Shown: piece by piece, positions 5,582-14,031 of the stretch
Layout: each line of letters opens with the position of its first letter
Position numbering within the stretch: the first letter of the stretch is position 1
Assembly (NCBI GenBank): GCA_023409615.1
Contig: JAEYRF010000103.1
Coordinates: forward strand, 1 to 17,033
Direction: 5' to 3'
From: Bacillota bacterium
GTDB taxonomy: Bacteria > Bacillota > Clostridia > Acetivibrionales > DTU013
Length of the DNA stretch: 17,033 nt
The notes under the pieces: model-generated
Told to the model about the DNA's origin: nothing
What the model saw: only the letters and a program-made list of their open reading frames with translations
Databases searched by the model: none
Made by a program: the position numbers and the translations under genes

Positions 5582-8161
5582 ATGAAGTCCAGTAAAAAAG
5601 CTGCTTCCACAGGAACAGCAAAAAAAGCGAAAAACACTTCCTTTGCATGGAAGTTTATCGGAAAGTTTATATTTACGTTTTTCATGTTTCTACTCATATT
5701 CATAATGGTTATAGGCTGTGCAATGGCAGGCATTGTTGGCGGCGCAGTATACGGCTATATTAAGACTGCCGAACCGATCACAGAAGAGCAGATGACTGCC
5801 AAAACCTCGGACAAAACAACGTTTATATATGATGCAAAGGGCAATATCATACAAAAGTTGACCGGCAGAGATAATATAGACAGCGAATATGTGTCTGACA
5901 AGGAAATACCCAAATATCTGAAAGATGCGGTCATATCAATAGAGGATGAACGTTTTGAAACACATAACGGTGTTGATATACAGGGTCTTCTCAACGCAGG
6001 CATAGGCTTTGCTAAAAGCATTCTTGCGGGAGACAGCAGTGCATCCCGCGGCGGAAGTACGATCACTCAACAGGTGGTCAAAAACATCACCGGTAAAACG
6101 ACCCGATCCATAGAGCGCAAAGTCCAGGAAGGGTATGCCGCAATTCTGTTGGAGAAGAAACTGGAGAAATGGCAGATTCTTGAGCTTTATGCGAACCTCG
6201 CCCCGTTGGGTAACAGCTGCTACGGCGTTCAATCCGCATCAAAGAAATACTTCGGCAAACCCGTCAATCAGCTTGATCTGGCAGAATGTGCATTACTTGC
6301 CGGGATTACAAAAAATCCGGCAAAGTACAATCCTTTTACAGAAAGCGGACGCAAGAATGCAAAAGAGCGTCAAGAGACAATTTTGGCTATGATGCTGAAA
6401 CTTGGTAAAATTGACCAGTCACAATATGATCAGGCCGTGAATAAAAAACTGAATTACGCAACAAAAGCACAATCACAAAAGGTAACAAGTATACAGAGCT
6501 ATTTTGTCGATCAGGTTGTCGTAGATGTGAGAAATTCATTAATGGACGAGAAGGGTATATCATACACAGCAGCAAATTATATGATTTACGGCGGCGGTCT
6601 CGAAATATATACCACATTTGATGCTAAAATCCAGGCTGATATGGATTCCGTTTTCATGGATGACGAATACTTCCCGCAAATAAATGTGATGGCAGAGCGG
6701 CAAATGGAGCATTCACAAGCAGCCATGGCCATAATAGATGTTCAGACCGGCCATGTGAAAGCGCTTCGAGGCGGTTATGGCAAAAAAGTGGCCAACAATA
6801 CACTAAACCGTGCCTCATCTTCACAGATGAGAAGGCAACCCGGCTCAAGTATCAAGCCAATAGCTGCATATGCGCCGGCCATCGATTTAAAATTGATTAC
6901 ACCTGCAACGATTATAGAAGATGTCCCCGTATATATGCTAACAGGAAAGGATGCCGGCAGGCTCTACCCGCGTAACTACGACGGTTCTTTTGATGGGCTG
7001 ACCACTGTACGAAACGGCCTGAAAAATTCTGTTAACGTTGTTGCGGCAAAAATATGGAGAGATATTCTCGGTCCCGATAATTCGGTCGAATATCTCAAAA
7101 GAGTCGGGCTCAACAGAGAGAATGAAAAATATATTTCCCTCGTTTTGGGTGGATTGGAGCAAGGCGTGAATCCTCTTCAAATGGCTGCCGCCTATGTGCC
7201 TTTTGCGCATGAAGGAATGTACTACGAGCCTACCACCTTCACACTTATTTTGGACAGCAGCGGTAAAGAGCTTATTAACAAAAAGACTGCTAACTTCAGT
7301 ATTGCGTATAGCGAGCAGACTGCATTCATCATGACAGATTTGATGCAGGAGGTCACAAAGGGCAGAACTTCCCCCTATCCTCACAGTGGTACTGCCGCTA
7401 AAAATATCAATGAAGAGATTATCGGCATGCCGGTTGCAGGAAAGACCGGTACTACCAGCCAGAACATAGATAAATGGTTCGTCGGTTACACTCCCTATTA
7501 TACAGCTGCAGTATGGTATGGCTACGATAACAGCGGTAGTGAGCCAATCACAATAGAATCGAAAGAATATGATCAGGCTCAGATCATCTGGGCTGCCGTA
7601 ATGAAAAAGGTACATGAAGGTCTTGAGCGGAAGGAATTTGAAAAGCCGGCATCAGGGATCGTCCAGAAAAAAATATGTATCTATTCCGGCAAGGTTGCAA
7701 CTGAATTATGCAAACATGATCAAAGGGGAAATGCTACTAAGGTCGAATATTTTATTAAGGGCACTGAACCAAGAGACGATGATCCCTGTACATTACACGT
7801 AGAAGCACAGGTATGTACAGAGAGTCAAGATACGCTTAAACGAAATTTTCTGGCAGGCCCATTTTGTCCAGTTGAAAAAGTACAGACCAAAGTATTTATA
7901 CAAAGAACAGTCCCTTATGTCCCTACACAGCCGAATGAGAAGGCCCCAAAGGATGTAGCCTATGAATTGCCCGCAGGCGAATACTGCACTGTACATGGTG
8001 AACCTGAGGTCATAGAAGTTCCAGAAACCGAGGATATATTTGACTTTACACTGTGGCCGGATACCGGTAAACCACCGGTTGAAGAGCCTCATAATGATGA
8101 CGGGCAAGGCGGGATAAATAATGAGCCTGTAAGCAGCGATACACAAACTCATATAGATTAG
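5582..8161 (+). CDS. Class A penicillin-binding protein (PBP1A family), bifunctional transglycosylase-transpeptidase
   Basis: This protein polymerises lipid II into glycan strands and cross-links the stem peptides at the outer membrane face. It has 859 residues. A Lys-rich cytoplasmic tail is followed by a membrane anchor at about 26-60. The GT51 glycosyltransferase domain lies at about 80-260, with EDERFETHNG at 121-130 (Glu121 the expected catalytic acid), RGGSTITQQ at 156-164 and the ILELYANLAPLG region at 199-210. The transpeptidase domain at about 340-670 has the nucleophile motif Ser422-x-x-Lys425, Ser483-Val-Asn485 and Lys621-Thr-Gly. A Cys-containing extension at about 695-805 (Cys699, 710, 736, 745, 762, 802) precedes an acidic, Pro-rich tail. 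AAGGAGG lies 6 bases before the ATG. It is divergent from the XRE regulator and near the LytM/bactofilin genes, which suits an envelope role. All catalytic motifs are intact. Confidence 0.95.
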   Translation: MKSSKKAASTGTAKKAKNTSFAWKFIGKFIFTFFMFLLIFIMVIGCAMAGIVGGAVYGYIKTAEPITEEQMTAKTSDKTTFIYDAKGNIIQKLTGRDNIDSEYVSDKEIPKYLKDAVISIEDERFETHNGVDIQGLLNAGIGFAKSILAGDSSASRGGSTITQQVVKNITGKTTRSIERKVQEGYAAILLEKKLEKWQILELYANLAPLGNSCYGVQSASKKYFGKPVNQLDLAECALLAGITKNPAKYNPFTESGRKNAKERQETILAMMLKLGKIDQSQYDQAVNKKLNYATKAQSQKVTSIQSYFVDQVVVDVRNSLMDEKGISYTAANYMIYGGGLEIYTTFDAKIQADMDSVFMDDEYFPQINVMAERQMEHSQAAMAIIDVQTGHVKALRGGYGKKVANNTLNRASSSQMRRQPGSSIKPIAAYAPAIDLKLITPATIIEDVPVYMLTGKDAGRLYPRNYDGSFDGLTTVRNGLKNSVNVVAAKIWRDILGPDNSVEYLKRVGLNRENEKYISLVLGGLEQGVNPLQMAAAYVPFAHEGMYYEPTTFTLILDSSGKELINKKTANFSIAYSEQTAFIMTDLMQEVTKGRTSPYPHSGTAAKNINEEIIGMPVAGKTGTTSQNIDKWFVGYTPYYTAAVWYGYDNSGSEPITIESKEYDQAQIIWAAVMKKVHEGLERKEFEKPASGIVQKKICIYSGKVATELCKHDQRGNATKVEYFIKGTEPRDDDPCTLHVEAQVCTESQDTLKRNFLAGPFCPVEKVQTKVFIQRTVPYVPTQPNEKAPKDVAYELPAGEYCTVHGEPEVIEVPETEDIFDFTLWPDTGKPPVEEPHNDDGQGGINNEPVSSDTQTHID

Positions 8162-8242
8162 ACTTGTAAGTCACGTACCCGATTGATGAGCCCCTGGCCC
8201 TTAACTGCTGAGTCTCAGACCTGGTATATAAGTTTTGCCTTG

Positions 8243-9061
8243 TCACTGACGTGATGTGAAAAGAGTTCCGACCTCATGACCTTCGATGATATCCATGATG
8301 ATTCCTGGTTCTGCCCCATTGGCAAGAACCATATCAACTCCCTTTGAAATGGCAAGCTTAGCCGCTGCAAGTTTTGTTATCATCCCACCGGTACCACGTC
8401 TTGAACCTGCTCCTCCTGCGCATCCTTCAATCTCTGGTGTAATGTCACGGACAATGGAAATCAGGTGTGATTCTTTTTCACTTCTGGGATCACAGTCATA
8501 GAATCCGTCGATGTCAGAGAGAATAATCAGCAGGTCCGCATTGACCAGAACGGCCACAATAGCCGAAAGTCTATCATTATCACCAAATACTCTCTTTTCG
8601 CCGTATTCAATTTCATCAATTGAAACAGAGTCATTTTCATTGACGATGGGAATGATCCCATTTACCAACAGCTTTTCAATAGTATTGATAACGTTCTGCC
8701 TTGCATGGTCTTCCTCTACCACATCTCTTGTCAATAGGATCTGTCCAACGATGTGACCATACTCAGAAAAGAATTTGCTGTAGATATTCATAAGTTCACA
8801 TTGTCCCACAGCCGCAACCGCCTGTTTTTCTTGCACAGTCGAGGGCTTTTCCTTCAGTTTCAACTTGCCAACACCGACACCTATAGCCCCGGAACTGACC
8901 AGTACTACCTCTTTATCCTGGTTCAACAAATCCGATAGTACTCTTGTCAGCTTATCGATTCTTGTAAAATTTACTTTACCATTCTCGTATGTAAGAGTTG
9001 ATGTACCAACCTTTACTACTATTTTTTTCGCCTGCTTCAGCAGTGCTCTAATATCACTCAT
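8243..9061 (-). CDS. proB: Glutamate 5-kinase, short form without PUA domain
   Basis: This enzyme phosphorylates L-glutamate with ATP to gamma-glutamyl phosphate, the first step of proline synthesis. It acts in the cytosol, normally feeding ProA. It has 272 residues of amino-acid-kinase fold: KVGTSTL at 17-23, SSGAIGVG at 56-63, NENDSVS at 141-147, GDNDRLSA at 160-167, SDIDGFYD at 182-189 and GTGGMITKL at 223-231. The E. coli protein has about 367 residues with a C-terminal PUA domain; this one ends where the kinase domain ends, at GTLFTSRQ. The start at 9061 is preferred over an upstream in-frame ATG at 9163. AGGAG lies 10 bases before it, and a strong promoter at 9110-9138 would begin transcription downstream of the longer start. 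proA is not adjacent on either side. It converges on the PBP gene across 81 bases with no clear terminator. Confidence 0.93.
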   Translation of the reverse strand: MSDIRALLKQAKKIVVKVGTSTLTYENGKVNFTRIDKLTRVLSDLLNQDKEVVLVSSGAIGVGVGKLKLKEKPSTVQEKQAVAAVGQCELMNIYSKFFSEYGHIVGQILLTRDVVEEDHARQNVINTIEKLLVNGIIPIVNENDSVSIDEIEYGEKRVFGDNDRLSAIVAVLVNADLLIILSDIDGFYDCDPRSEKESHLISIVRDITPEIEGCAGGAGSRRGTGGMITKLAAAKLAISKGVDMVLANGAEPGIIMDIIEGHEVGTLFTSRQ

Positions 9062-9109
9062 TCTAAGTCTTCTCCTCACATTCCCTGTCCATGGAATATC
9101 TCTTAACCT

Positions 9110-9138
9110 ATTATACACACAAAGCCTCGTTGCGGCAA
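9110..9138 (-). promoter_or_regulatory. Sigma-A promoter of proB
   Basis: On the minus strand TTGCCG (9133-9138) is followed after 17 bases by a perfect TATAAT (9110-9115). The expected transcription start near 9103 leaves a leader of about 42 bases, which excludes a T-box or other long leader riboswitch. Confidence 0.75.
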
Positions 9139-9227
9139 TAAACAGATATTCTTGACTGCACATACTCAGTTATCTTTTATTATTACAAGCTTTTCACTAA
9201 TTGTTCTATTGAAAATAAATAGCAGAA

Positions 9228-9243
9228 CAAGTAATATTACTTG
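9228..9243. promoter_or_regulatory. Perfect 16-bp palindrome, likely operator of the alpha-glucuronidase gene
   Basis: CAAGTAATATTACTTG is a perfect palindrome. Its last three bases are the first three of the predicted -35 box of the GH67 gene (TTGAAG, 9241-9246), so a protein bound here would compete with RNA polymerase. The core GT-N6-AC fits the loose GntR-family operator pattern. A second perfect dyad, TTGTTCT (9201-9207) and AGAACAA (9224-9230), overlaps its left edge. The regulator is not encoded next to it. Confidence 0.6.
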
Positions 9244-9269
9244 AAGAGGCAGATCTTTTGCTGTAATAT
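9241..9269 (+). promoter_or_regulatory. Probable promoter of the alpha-glucuronidase gene
   Basis: TTGAAG (9241-9246) and TAATAT (9264-9269) are separated by 17 bases. Transcription would begin near 9276, about 60 bases before the chosen ATG at 9337. The -10 is imperfect, as expected for a regulated promoter. Confidence 0.5.
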
Positions 9270-9336
9270 ATCAAAATAAAAATAATCTTCAGCCAATCTA
9301 CTATAGATGCAGGGGATACTACAGGAGAGGGCAATA

Positions 9337-11409
9337 ATGAAAACACATTTCAGTAAAGAAGGCGGCGGGTACTGTGCATGGCTCAACCTTCAAGACACAA
9401 ATACAATAGAAAAACAATATTCTTCACTCTTCAACAGTATCTGTGTTGTATACGCTGATCTTCGGCTTGAAACCGCAACACAAGAATTGTACGGCATACT
9501 AATGTCTATGACCGGCAATCCTCCACGACTGGTGGCAGAGCCGGAGTCAACCGGCACTGTTGTAATTGAGATGATCGATGAGAATCATAATCATGATAGT
9601 TTTGTTTCTAAGACAGAGAAAAATATGCTTGGGATGGAAGGATATCTTATTAAGTATTGTTCCTTTCCGGAAGGTCGCTGTCTGCTAATCGCAGGCAAAT
9701 CGGTCACCGGAATACTGTGTGGTGTATTTTCATTTCTACGGCTATTAAAGTGTGGTAACTTTGATGATAAGACTTATGTCCTTGATAACCCGGCTGTCTC
9801 TCTTCGGATCATAGATCATTGGGACAATATGGATGGTACCATAGAAAGAGGATATGCAGGTAATTCAATCTTTTTTAAGAATGGCAGCTTCGTATCAGAT
9901 TTATCAAGGGTTCGTGATTATGCCAGGCTTATTGCATCTATAGGTATAAACGGTATTGTTCTGAATAATGTCAATGTTCATGAAACTGAAGCCCTCCTTA
10001 TCACAAAGGAATTTCTTCCACATGTGTCCAAGGTCGCTGATTTGTTTCGCCAGTATGGCATCAGAACTTATCTGAGTGTTGACTACTCCAGTCCGATAGG
10101 CTTGGGAGGCCTTGATACAGCAGATCCGCTGGATGAGACAGTACAAAAATGGTGGTGTGAAAAAGCATCGGAGGTTTACAGTATAATTCCGGATTTCGGA
10201 GGATTCATGGTCAAGGCGGATTCAGAATTCCGCCCGGGACCCTTCACCTATGGAAGGGATCATGCACAAGGAGCCAATATGCTGGCCGCTGCCTTAAAAC
10301 CATATGGCGGGTTGGTCATCTGGCGCTGTTTTGTCTATAATTGCCTGCAGGATTGGAGAGACAGGGTCACAGATAGGGCTAATGCCGCTTATGACAACTT
10401 TATGCCACTGGATGGGCAATTTGCCGATAACGTTTTGCTTCAGATCAAGAACGGGCCTATGGATTTCCAGGTAAGAGAACCTGCATCTCCCCTCTTCGGC
10501 GGCCTGAGAAAATCAAATATTATGATTGAATTTCAAATAACGCAGGAGTATACGGGACAGCAGAAGCATTTATGCTGTCTGACTCCCATGTGGAAAGATG
10601 TACTGGATTTTGATACTCATAGGAATGGAGCAGGAACTACTGTCAAGAAGCTGCTTTCCGAGGCCGTAGACACAGGAAGGCTATCAGGTATTTCTGCCGT
10701 ATCCAATATCGGAGATAGTATTAACTGGACCGGCCATGACCTGGCACAGGCTAATTTGTACAGCTTCGGCCGACTTGCATGGAACCCTGATCTCACCAGT
10801 TCAGAAATCATATCGGAGTGGGTCATACAAACCTACGGAAATAACCCAATTGTTCTGGAAACTGTTTCAGGTATGCTTATGGACTCATACGGTATTTATG
10901 AAAGTTATACAACACCCCTAGGGATCGGCTGGATGGTCAATCCCGGACATCACTACGGTCCAAATGCAGACGGATACGAATATTCTGCATGGGGCACTTA
11001 CCATCGCGCAGATACCAGCGGCCTCGGAGTAGACAGAACTGTTAAGACAGGCACAGGCCACACAGGAAAATATTTCTCACCTAATTCAGAAATGTACGAA
11101 GATCCTAAAACTTGCCCGGAAGAGTTGCTTCTATTCTTTCACCATATTCCCTATCAGTACAAGCTAAGGTCAGGCGTAACACTTATACAGCATATTTATG
11201 ATTCGCACTTTGAAGGCGCACAGCGCGCTGCCAAGCTTGTAGAAAGTTGGGAAAGCCTTAGGATTCACATAGACCCCCAAGGCTTTGAACGCGTCCTAAA
11301 AAGGTTGAAAGAGCAAGCCGTTCATGCATGTGAATGGCGCGATGTTATCAACACATATTTCTGGCGTAAGAGCGGTATACCCGATGAAAAGGGACGTAAA
11401 ATCTACTAA
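9337..11409 (+). CDS. aguA: Intracellular alpha-glucuronidase, glycoside hydrolase family 67
   Basis: GH67 enzymes remove (4-O-methyl-)D-glucuronic acid from the non-reducing end of short glucuronoxylan oligosaccharides after import. This protein has 690 residues, the usual bacterial length, and no signal peptide, so it is cytoplasmic. Numbering is from the chosen start. NGIVLNNVNVHETEAL lies at about 205-220. The segment VKADSEFRPGPFTYGRDHA, starting near 292, carries the expected general acid Glu297. PLDGQFADNVLLQIKNGPMD, near 357-376, carries Asp359, and REP carries Glu381; these two are the expected base residues. The ATG at 9337 is preferred over 9307 because AGGAGAGG lies just before it. 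A palindromic operator candidate precedes the promoter. No xylanase, xylosidase, uronate-catabolism or sugar-transport gene is near, so it is an orphan here. The next gene, gerAA, starts 77 bases after its stop with no terminator in between. Confidence 0.95.
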   Translation: MKTHFSKEGGGYCAWLNLQDTNTIEKQYSSLFNSICVVYADLRLETATQELYGILMSMTGNPPRLVAEPESTGTVVIEMIDENHNHDSFVSKTEKNMLGMEGYLIKYCSFPEGRCLLIAGKSVTGILCGVFSFLRLLKCGNFDDKTYVLDNPAVSLRIIDHWDNMDGTIERGYAGNSIFFKNGSFVSDLSRVRDYARLIASIGINGIVLNNVNVHETEALLITKEFLPHVSKVADLFRQYGIRTYLSVDYSSPIGLGGLDTADPLDETVQKWWCEKASEVYSIIPDFGGFMVKADSEFRPGPFTYGRDHAQGANMLAAALKPYGGLVIWRCFVYNCLQDWRDRVTDRANAAYDNFMPLDGQFADNVLLQIKNGPMDFQVREPASPLFGGLRKSNIMIEFQITQEYTGQQKHLCCLTPMWKDVLDFDTHRNGAGTTVKKLLSEAVDTGRLSGISAVSNIGDSINWTGHDLAQANLYSFGRLAWNPDLTSSEIISEWVIQTYGNNPIVLETVSGMLMDSYGIYESYTTPLGIGWMVNPGHHYGPNADGYEYSAWGTYHRADTSGLGVDRTVKTGTGHTGKYFSPNSEMYEDPKTCPEELLLFFHHIPYQYKLRSGVTLIQHIYDSHFEGAQRAAKLVESWESLRIHIDPQGFERVLKRLKEQAVHACEWRDVINTYFWRKSGIPDEKGRKIY

Positions 11410-11419
11410 TTAATCAACA

Positions 11420-11448
11420 TGTAACGAAAAAGTGTGGCGTGCATACAA
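11420..11448 (+). promoter_or_regulatory. Weak sigma-G-like promoter candidate before gerAA
   Basis: TGTAAC (11420-11425) and CATACAA (11442-11448) are separated by 16 bases and resemble the forespore sigma-G pattern, with one deviation in the -10 and two in the -35. GerA-type operons are normally sigma-G dependent. No sigma-A promoter is visible in this gap. Confidence 0.28.
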
Positions 11449-11486
11449 ATTCCTGCCTATGGAAATAATCCTATCAGGTGATTTGG

Positions 11487-12962
11487 ATGAATAGAAAACC
11501 ACAAGGTACACAAAAGGTGCTCAATGGTATTAATGTAGAAGGATTAAATGAGAAACTTCAAGACTGCCCCGACATTATACAGAAGAAAGTATATATAGGT
11601 AATAGTCAAGAAGCTTTCTTTTTCTTCATTGAAAGCCTGATTGATAAGGATTTGCTTCAAAGGGATTTCATCAGCCCGATTATTGGCATGAATTTGAATC
11701 ACTTATGTAACGAAAAGAATATCAGCAATCTCCCCTGCGTGAAAACCACTCTTTTATATGATAACGAAGCTGTTATTGAATATATTCTGGCCGGGAAAGC
11801 TGTATTTGTGTGCGACGCGCTCCCCCATGCTATTTCTTGTATTGAAGACAAGAAAAAGCAAAGAGCTATTGAAGAGCCTGTTACCGAAAAGAATATCCGC
11901 GGCTCTCATGAGGGTTTTGTAGAAACGTTGAATACCAACTTATCTATACTGAGAAGAAAAATAAAAAATGCCAGACTCAAATTCAAGACCACCATACTGG
12001 GTACCCAGACAAATCAATTGGTAGCAGTTGCCTATGTCGATGGCATTGCAAACATGGACATTGTGAACAGCCTTTTTGAAAATATCAGCAAAATCGAAAT
12101 AGATGGACTACCTGCCATCGGATATATTGAGCAGAGTATCTCCTCACATCCAAATTCACTTTTTCCGGAGTTTATCGCTACAGAAAGACCCGACAAAGCA
12201 ATGGCAGCTTTACTGGAAGGAAGAATCGTCATATTACAGGAAGGTACGCCGGTGGTTCTGATTGCACCCGTAAGCTTTATTTCCTTTTTTCAGGCAGTGG
12301 ACGATTACAGTACTTCATGGACCCATGGCTCCTTCCTGCGAATGGTCCGGGTTACAGCACTGATCATCGCCATCCTTTTACCGGCCATTTACATCTCAGC
12401 TACATCCTATCACTATTATATTGTGCCTTTGAATTTGCTTATTCCTCTGGCAGAATCCAGAGCCAAGGTTCCCTTTCCCCCAATTCTTGAAGTTTTAATT
12501 CTGGAAGCCATCGTCGAAATGATCCGTGAAGCTGCCGTTCGCTTGCCTACCTATATCGGCACCTCCATCAGCGTTTTTGCCAGTCTGGTCATTGGGCAGG
12601 CAGCTGTGGAAGCCGGTATCGTCAGTAATATTTTAATTATCATCGTTGCTGCCTCAGCGGTCGCCTCTTATGTAATCCCCTCTTTTGATATGGCAATGGC
12701 CATACGCATACTGCGCTTTGGCTTTACGCTGGCAGCCTCGTTATTTGGCATGATTGGAATTATCGTATTATTCGGTTTTACCCTTTTCCACCTTATAAGC
12801 ATTGAATCACTGGGTCAACCTTATTTTCAGCCATTTACCCCTTTAGTCCCAAATAACCTGAAAGATACTATTTTCAGGCTTCCTTTAACGGCAATGGGTA
12901 AGAGAACAGCCATGACCAAAACAAAAAATAAAACCAGGAGTAGAAATCATGCAGAGAAGTAA
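11487..12962 (+). CDS. gerAA: Spore germination receptor subunit A (GerAA/GerA family)
   Basis: This is the A subunit of a nutrient germinant receptor in the inner spore membrane. The protein has 491 residues. A soluble N-terminal region of about 285 residues carries the family signature around 234-267 (ATERPDKAMAALLEGRIVIL, then PVSFISFFQAVDDY). It is followed by about five membrane segments and the conserved REAAVRLPTYIGTSISVFAS stretch near 347-366. The short basic C-terminus ends near RSRNHAEK. The ATG at 11487 is favoured because AGGTGAT ends 4 bases before it; an in-frame GTG at 11478 lies inside that site. It is the first gene of gerAA-gerAB-gerAC and overlaps gerAB by 14 bases. The germinant cannot be deduced from sequence. 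Confidence 0.94.
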   Translation: MNRKPQGTQKVLNGINVEGLNEKLQDCPDIIQKKVYIGNSQEAFFFFIESLIDKDLLQRDFISPIIGMNLNHLCNEKNISNLPCVKTTLLYDNEAVIEYILAGKAVFVCDALPHAISCIEDKKKQRAIEEPVTEKNIRGSHEGFVETLNTNLSILRRKIKNARLKFKTTILGTQTNQLVAVAYVDGIANMDIVNSLFENISKIEIDGLPAIGYIEQSISSHPNSLFPEFIATERPDKAMAALLEGRIVILQEGTPVVLIAPVSFISFFQAVDDYSTSWTHGSFLRMVRVTALIIAILLPAIYISATSYHYYIVPLNLLIPLAESRAKVPFPPILEVLILEAIVEMIREAAVRLPTYIGTSISVFASLVIGQAAVEAGIVSNILIIIVAASAVASYVIPSFDMAMAIRILRFGFTLAASLFGMIGIIVLFGFTLFHLISIESLGQPYFQPFTPLVPNNLKDTIFRLPLTAMGKRTAMTKTKNKTRSRNHAEK

Positions 12963-14031
12963 CTCAATAAAACCCATTCAGCTGGCCTTGGTTGTGTTTA
13001 TTGCTCAAACAGGTATTGGGATTATCACACTTCCCTCATCTCTGGCAAAGGATGCAGGACATGACGGATGGATATCGCTTCTAATTTCAGGAATCCTTAT
13101 ACTTCTTTTAAGCACGATGATTTATCTATTAATGAACAGATATACAGACAAATCCATCTACGACATAACAAATTTTATTTTCGGTAAAATTCTGGGAACC
13201 GGCATCAATACACTGCTGATCTTATACCTTCTGCTCGCTGCCGTAACCGGTGTCAGTCTCTTTACATACTACATCCGTATTACTTTACTTCAGCAGACTC
13301 CGGCTTGGGTGCTGGCTCCCGTTATTACTTTGCCATCGTTTTATCTGGTATGGCAAGGCCTGAAGAATATGAGCCGTTTTTTATATATATCATTTACTGG
13401 CTATTTTATTGTTATTATTTATTTGCTTGCACTACATAGCGAGTACAGAATATCTTTCCTTTTGCCGGCAGGGGAAGCAGGGATAAGCCGTATATTGTTG
13501 AGCATGAAATCTGCATTTTTTTCATTTGTCGGTTTTGAACTGATTGCATTTTTTTATCCATATATACAGGAGCGGACAAAAATTCTCAAATGGTATCTTC
13601 TAGCCAGTCTGGGTAGTCTTGTATTTTTTTTGCTGGTAACCACATGCATTACGGCAATTTTCGGTGAACATTTTTTAACTGTCCTTTCTATTCCCTTCTT
13701 CAATCTTTCCCGAATTTATAATGCACCGGTTTTTGAACGGATTGATATCTATCTGATCGCCGTTTGGTTTATGCCAATGGCATGTTCTATGAGAAACTAC
13801 CTGTTTGCTGCATTTGATGGCCTACAGAAAGTGTATAAACTAGAAAAAACGAGAGTCATGTTTCTCTTCTACTTCATTGTTGTAGAGGTGTTAAGCCTCC
13901 TTCCAAAGGATTTAAACCAGGTACTAAAATTAATTGAAATTATCAATCTTGTGTGCATGGGAATAGCGCTTTATTTGTTATTATGCCTGCCGCTTTCATA
14001 CATCCGTAAGAAAGGAGCGACTGCTAAATGA
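12949..14031 (+). CDS. gerAB: Spore germination receptor subunit B (GerAB, APC-superfamily transporter fold)
   Basis: This 360-residue integral membrane protein has about ten hydrophobic segments and resembles amino-acid/polyamine transporters. In GerA receptors the B subunit binds the nutrient germinant. The first helix carries the family pattern FIAQTGIGIITLPSSLAKDA at about 17-36. Further helices lie at about 42-62, 78-105 and 113-130, and onward to 333-355. Its ATG lies inside the end of gerAA (14-base overlap) with AGGAG 8 bases upstream. Its stop overlaps the gerAC start by 4 bases (ATGA), so the three genes are translationally coupled. The frame is intact along its whole length. Confidence 0.94.
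   Translation: MQRSNSIKPIQLALVVFIAQTGIGIITLPSSLAKDAGHDGWISLLISGILILLLSTMIYLLMNRYTDKSIYDITNFIFGKILGTGINTLLILYLLLAAVTGVSLFTYYIRITLLQQTPAWVLAPVITLPSFYLVWQGLKNMSRFLYISFTGYFIVIIYLLALHSEYRISFLLPAGEAGISRILLSMKSAFFSFVGFELIAFFYPYIQERTKILKWYLLASLGSLVFFLLVTTCITAIFGEHFLTVLSIPFFNLSRIYNAPVFERIDIYLIAVWFMPMACSMRNYLFAAFDGLQKVYKLEKTRVMFLFYFIVVEVLSLLPKDLNQVLKLIEIINLVCMGIALYLLLCLPLSYIRKKGATAK

Noticed and set aside
6938..7615. 225-codon minus-strand frame
   Set aside because: It lies wholly inside the PBP gene, which has intact catalytic motifs; its peptide has no domain pattern and no ribosome site.
8162..8242. tRNA or bidirectional terminator between the PBP gene and proB
   Set aside because: I find no T-loop GTTCGA-type motif or cloverleaf; CTGAGTCTCAG and GACTTGTAAGTC are short palindromes with no T-tracts.
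9059..9163. Longer N-terminus for proB, starting at 9163
   Set aside because: The extra residues are not kinase-like, the -10 and -35 boxes of the promoter lie inside the extension, and AGGAG precedes the internal ATG at 9061.
9307..9336. Ten extra N-terminal residues for the alpha-glucuronidase
   Set aside because: The AGGAGAGG site sits inside this stretch just before the ATG at 9337, and no good site precedes 9307.
11478..11486. GTG start for gerAA
   Set aside because: The GTG is part of the AGGTGAT ribosome site that serves the ATG at 11487.
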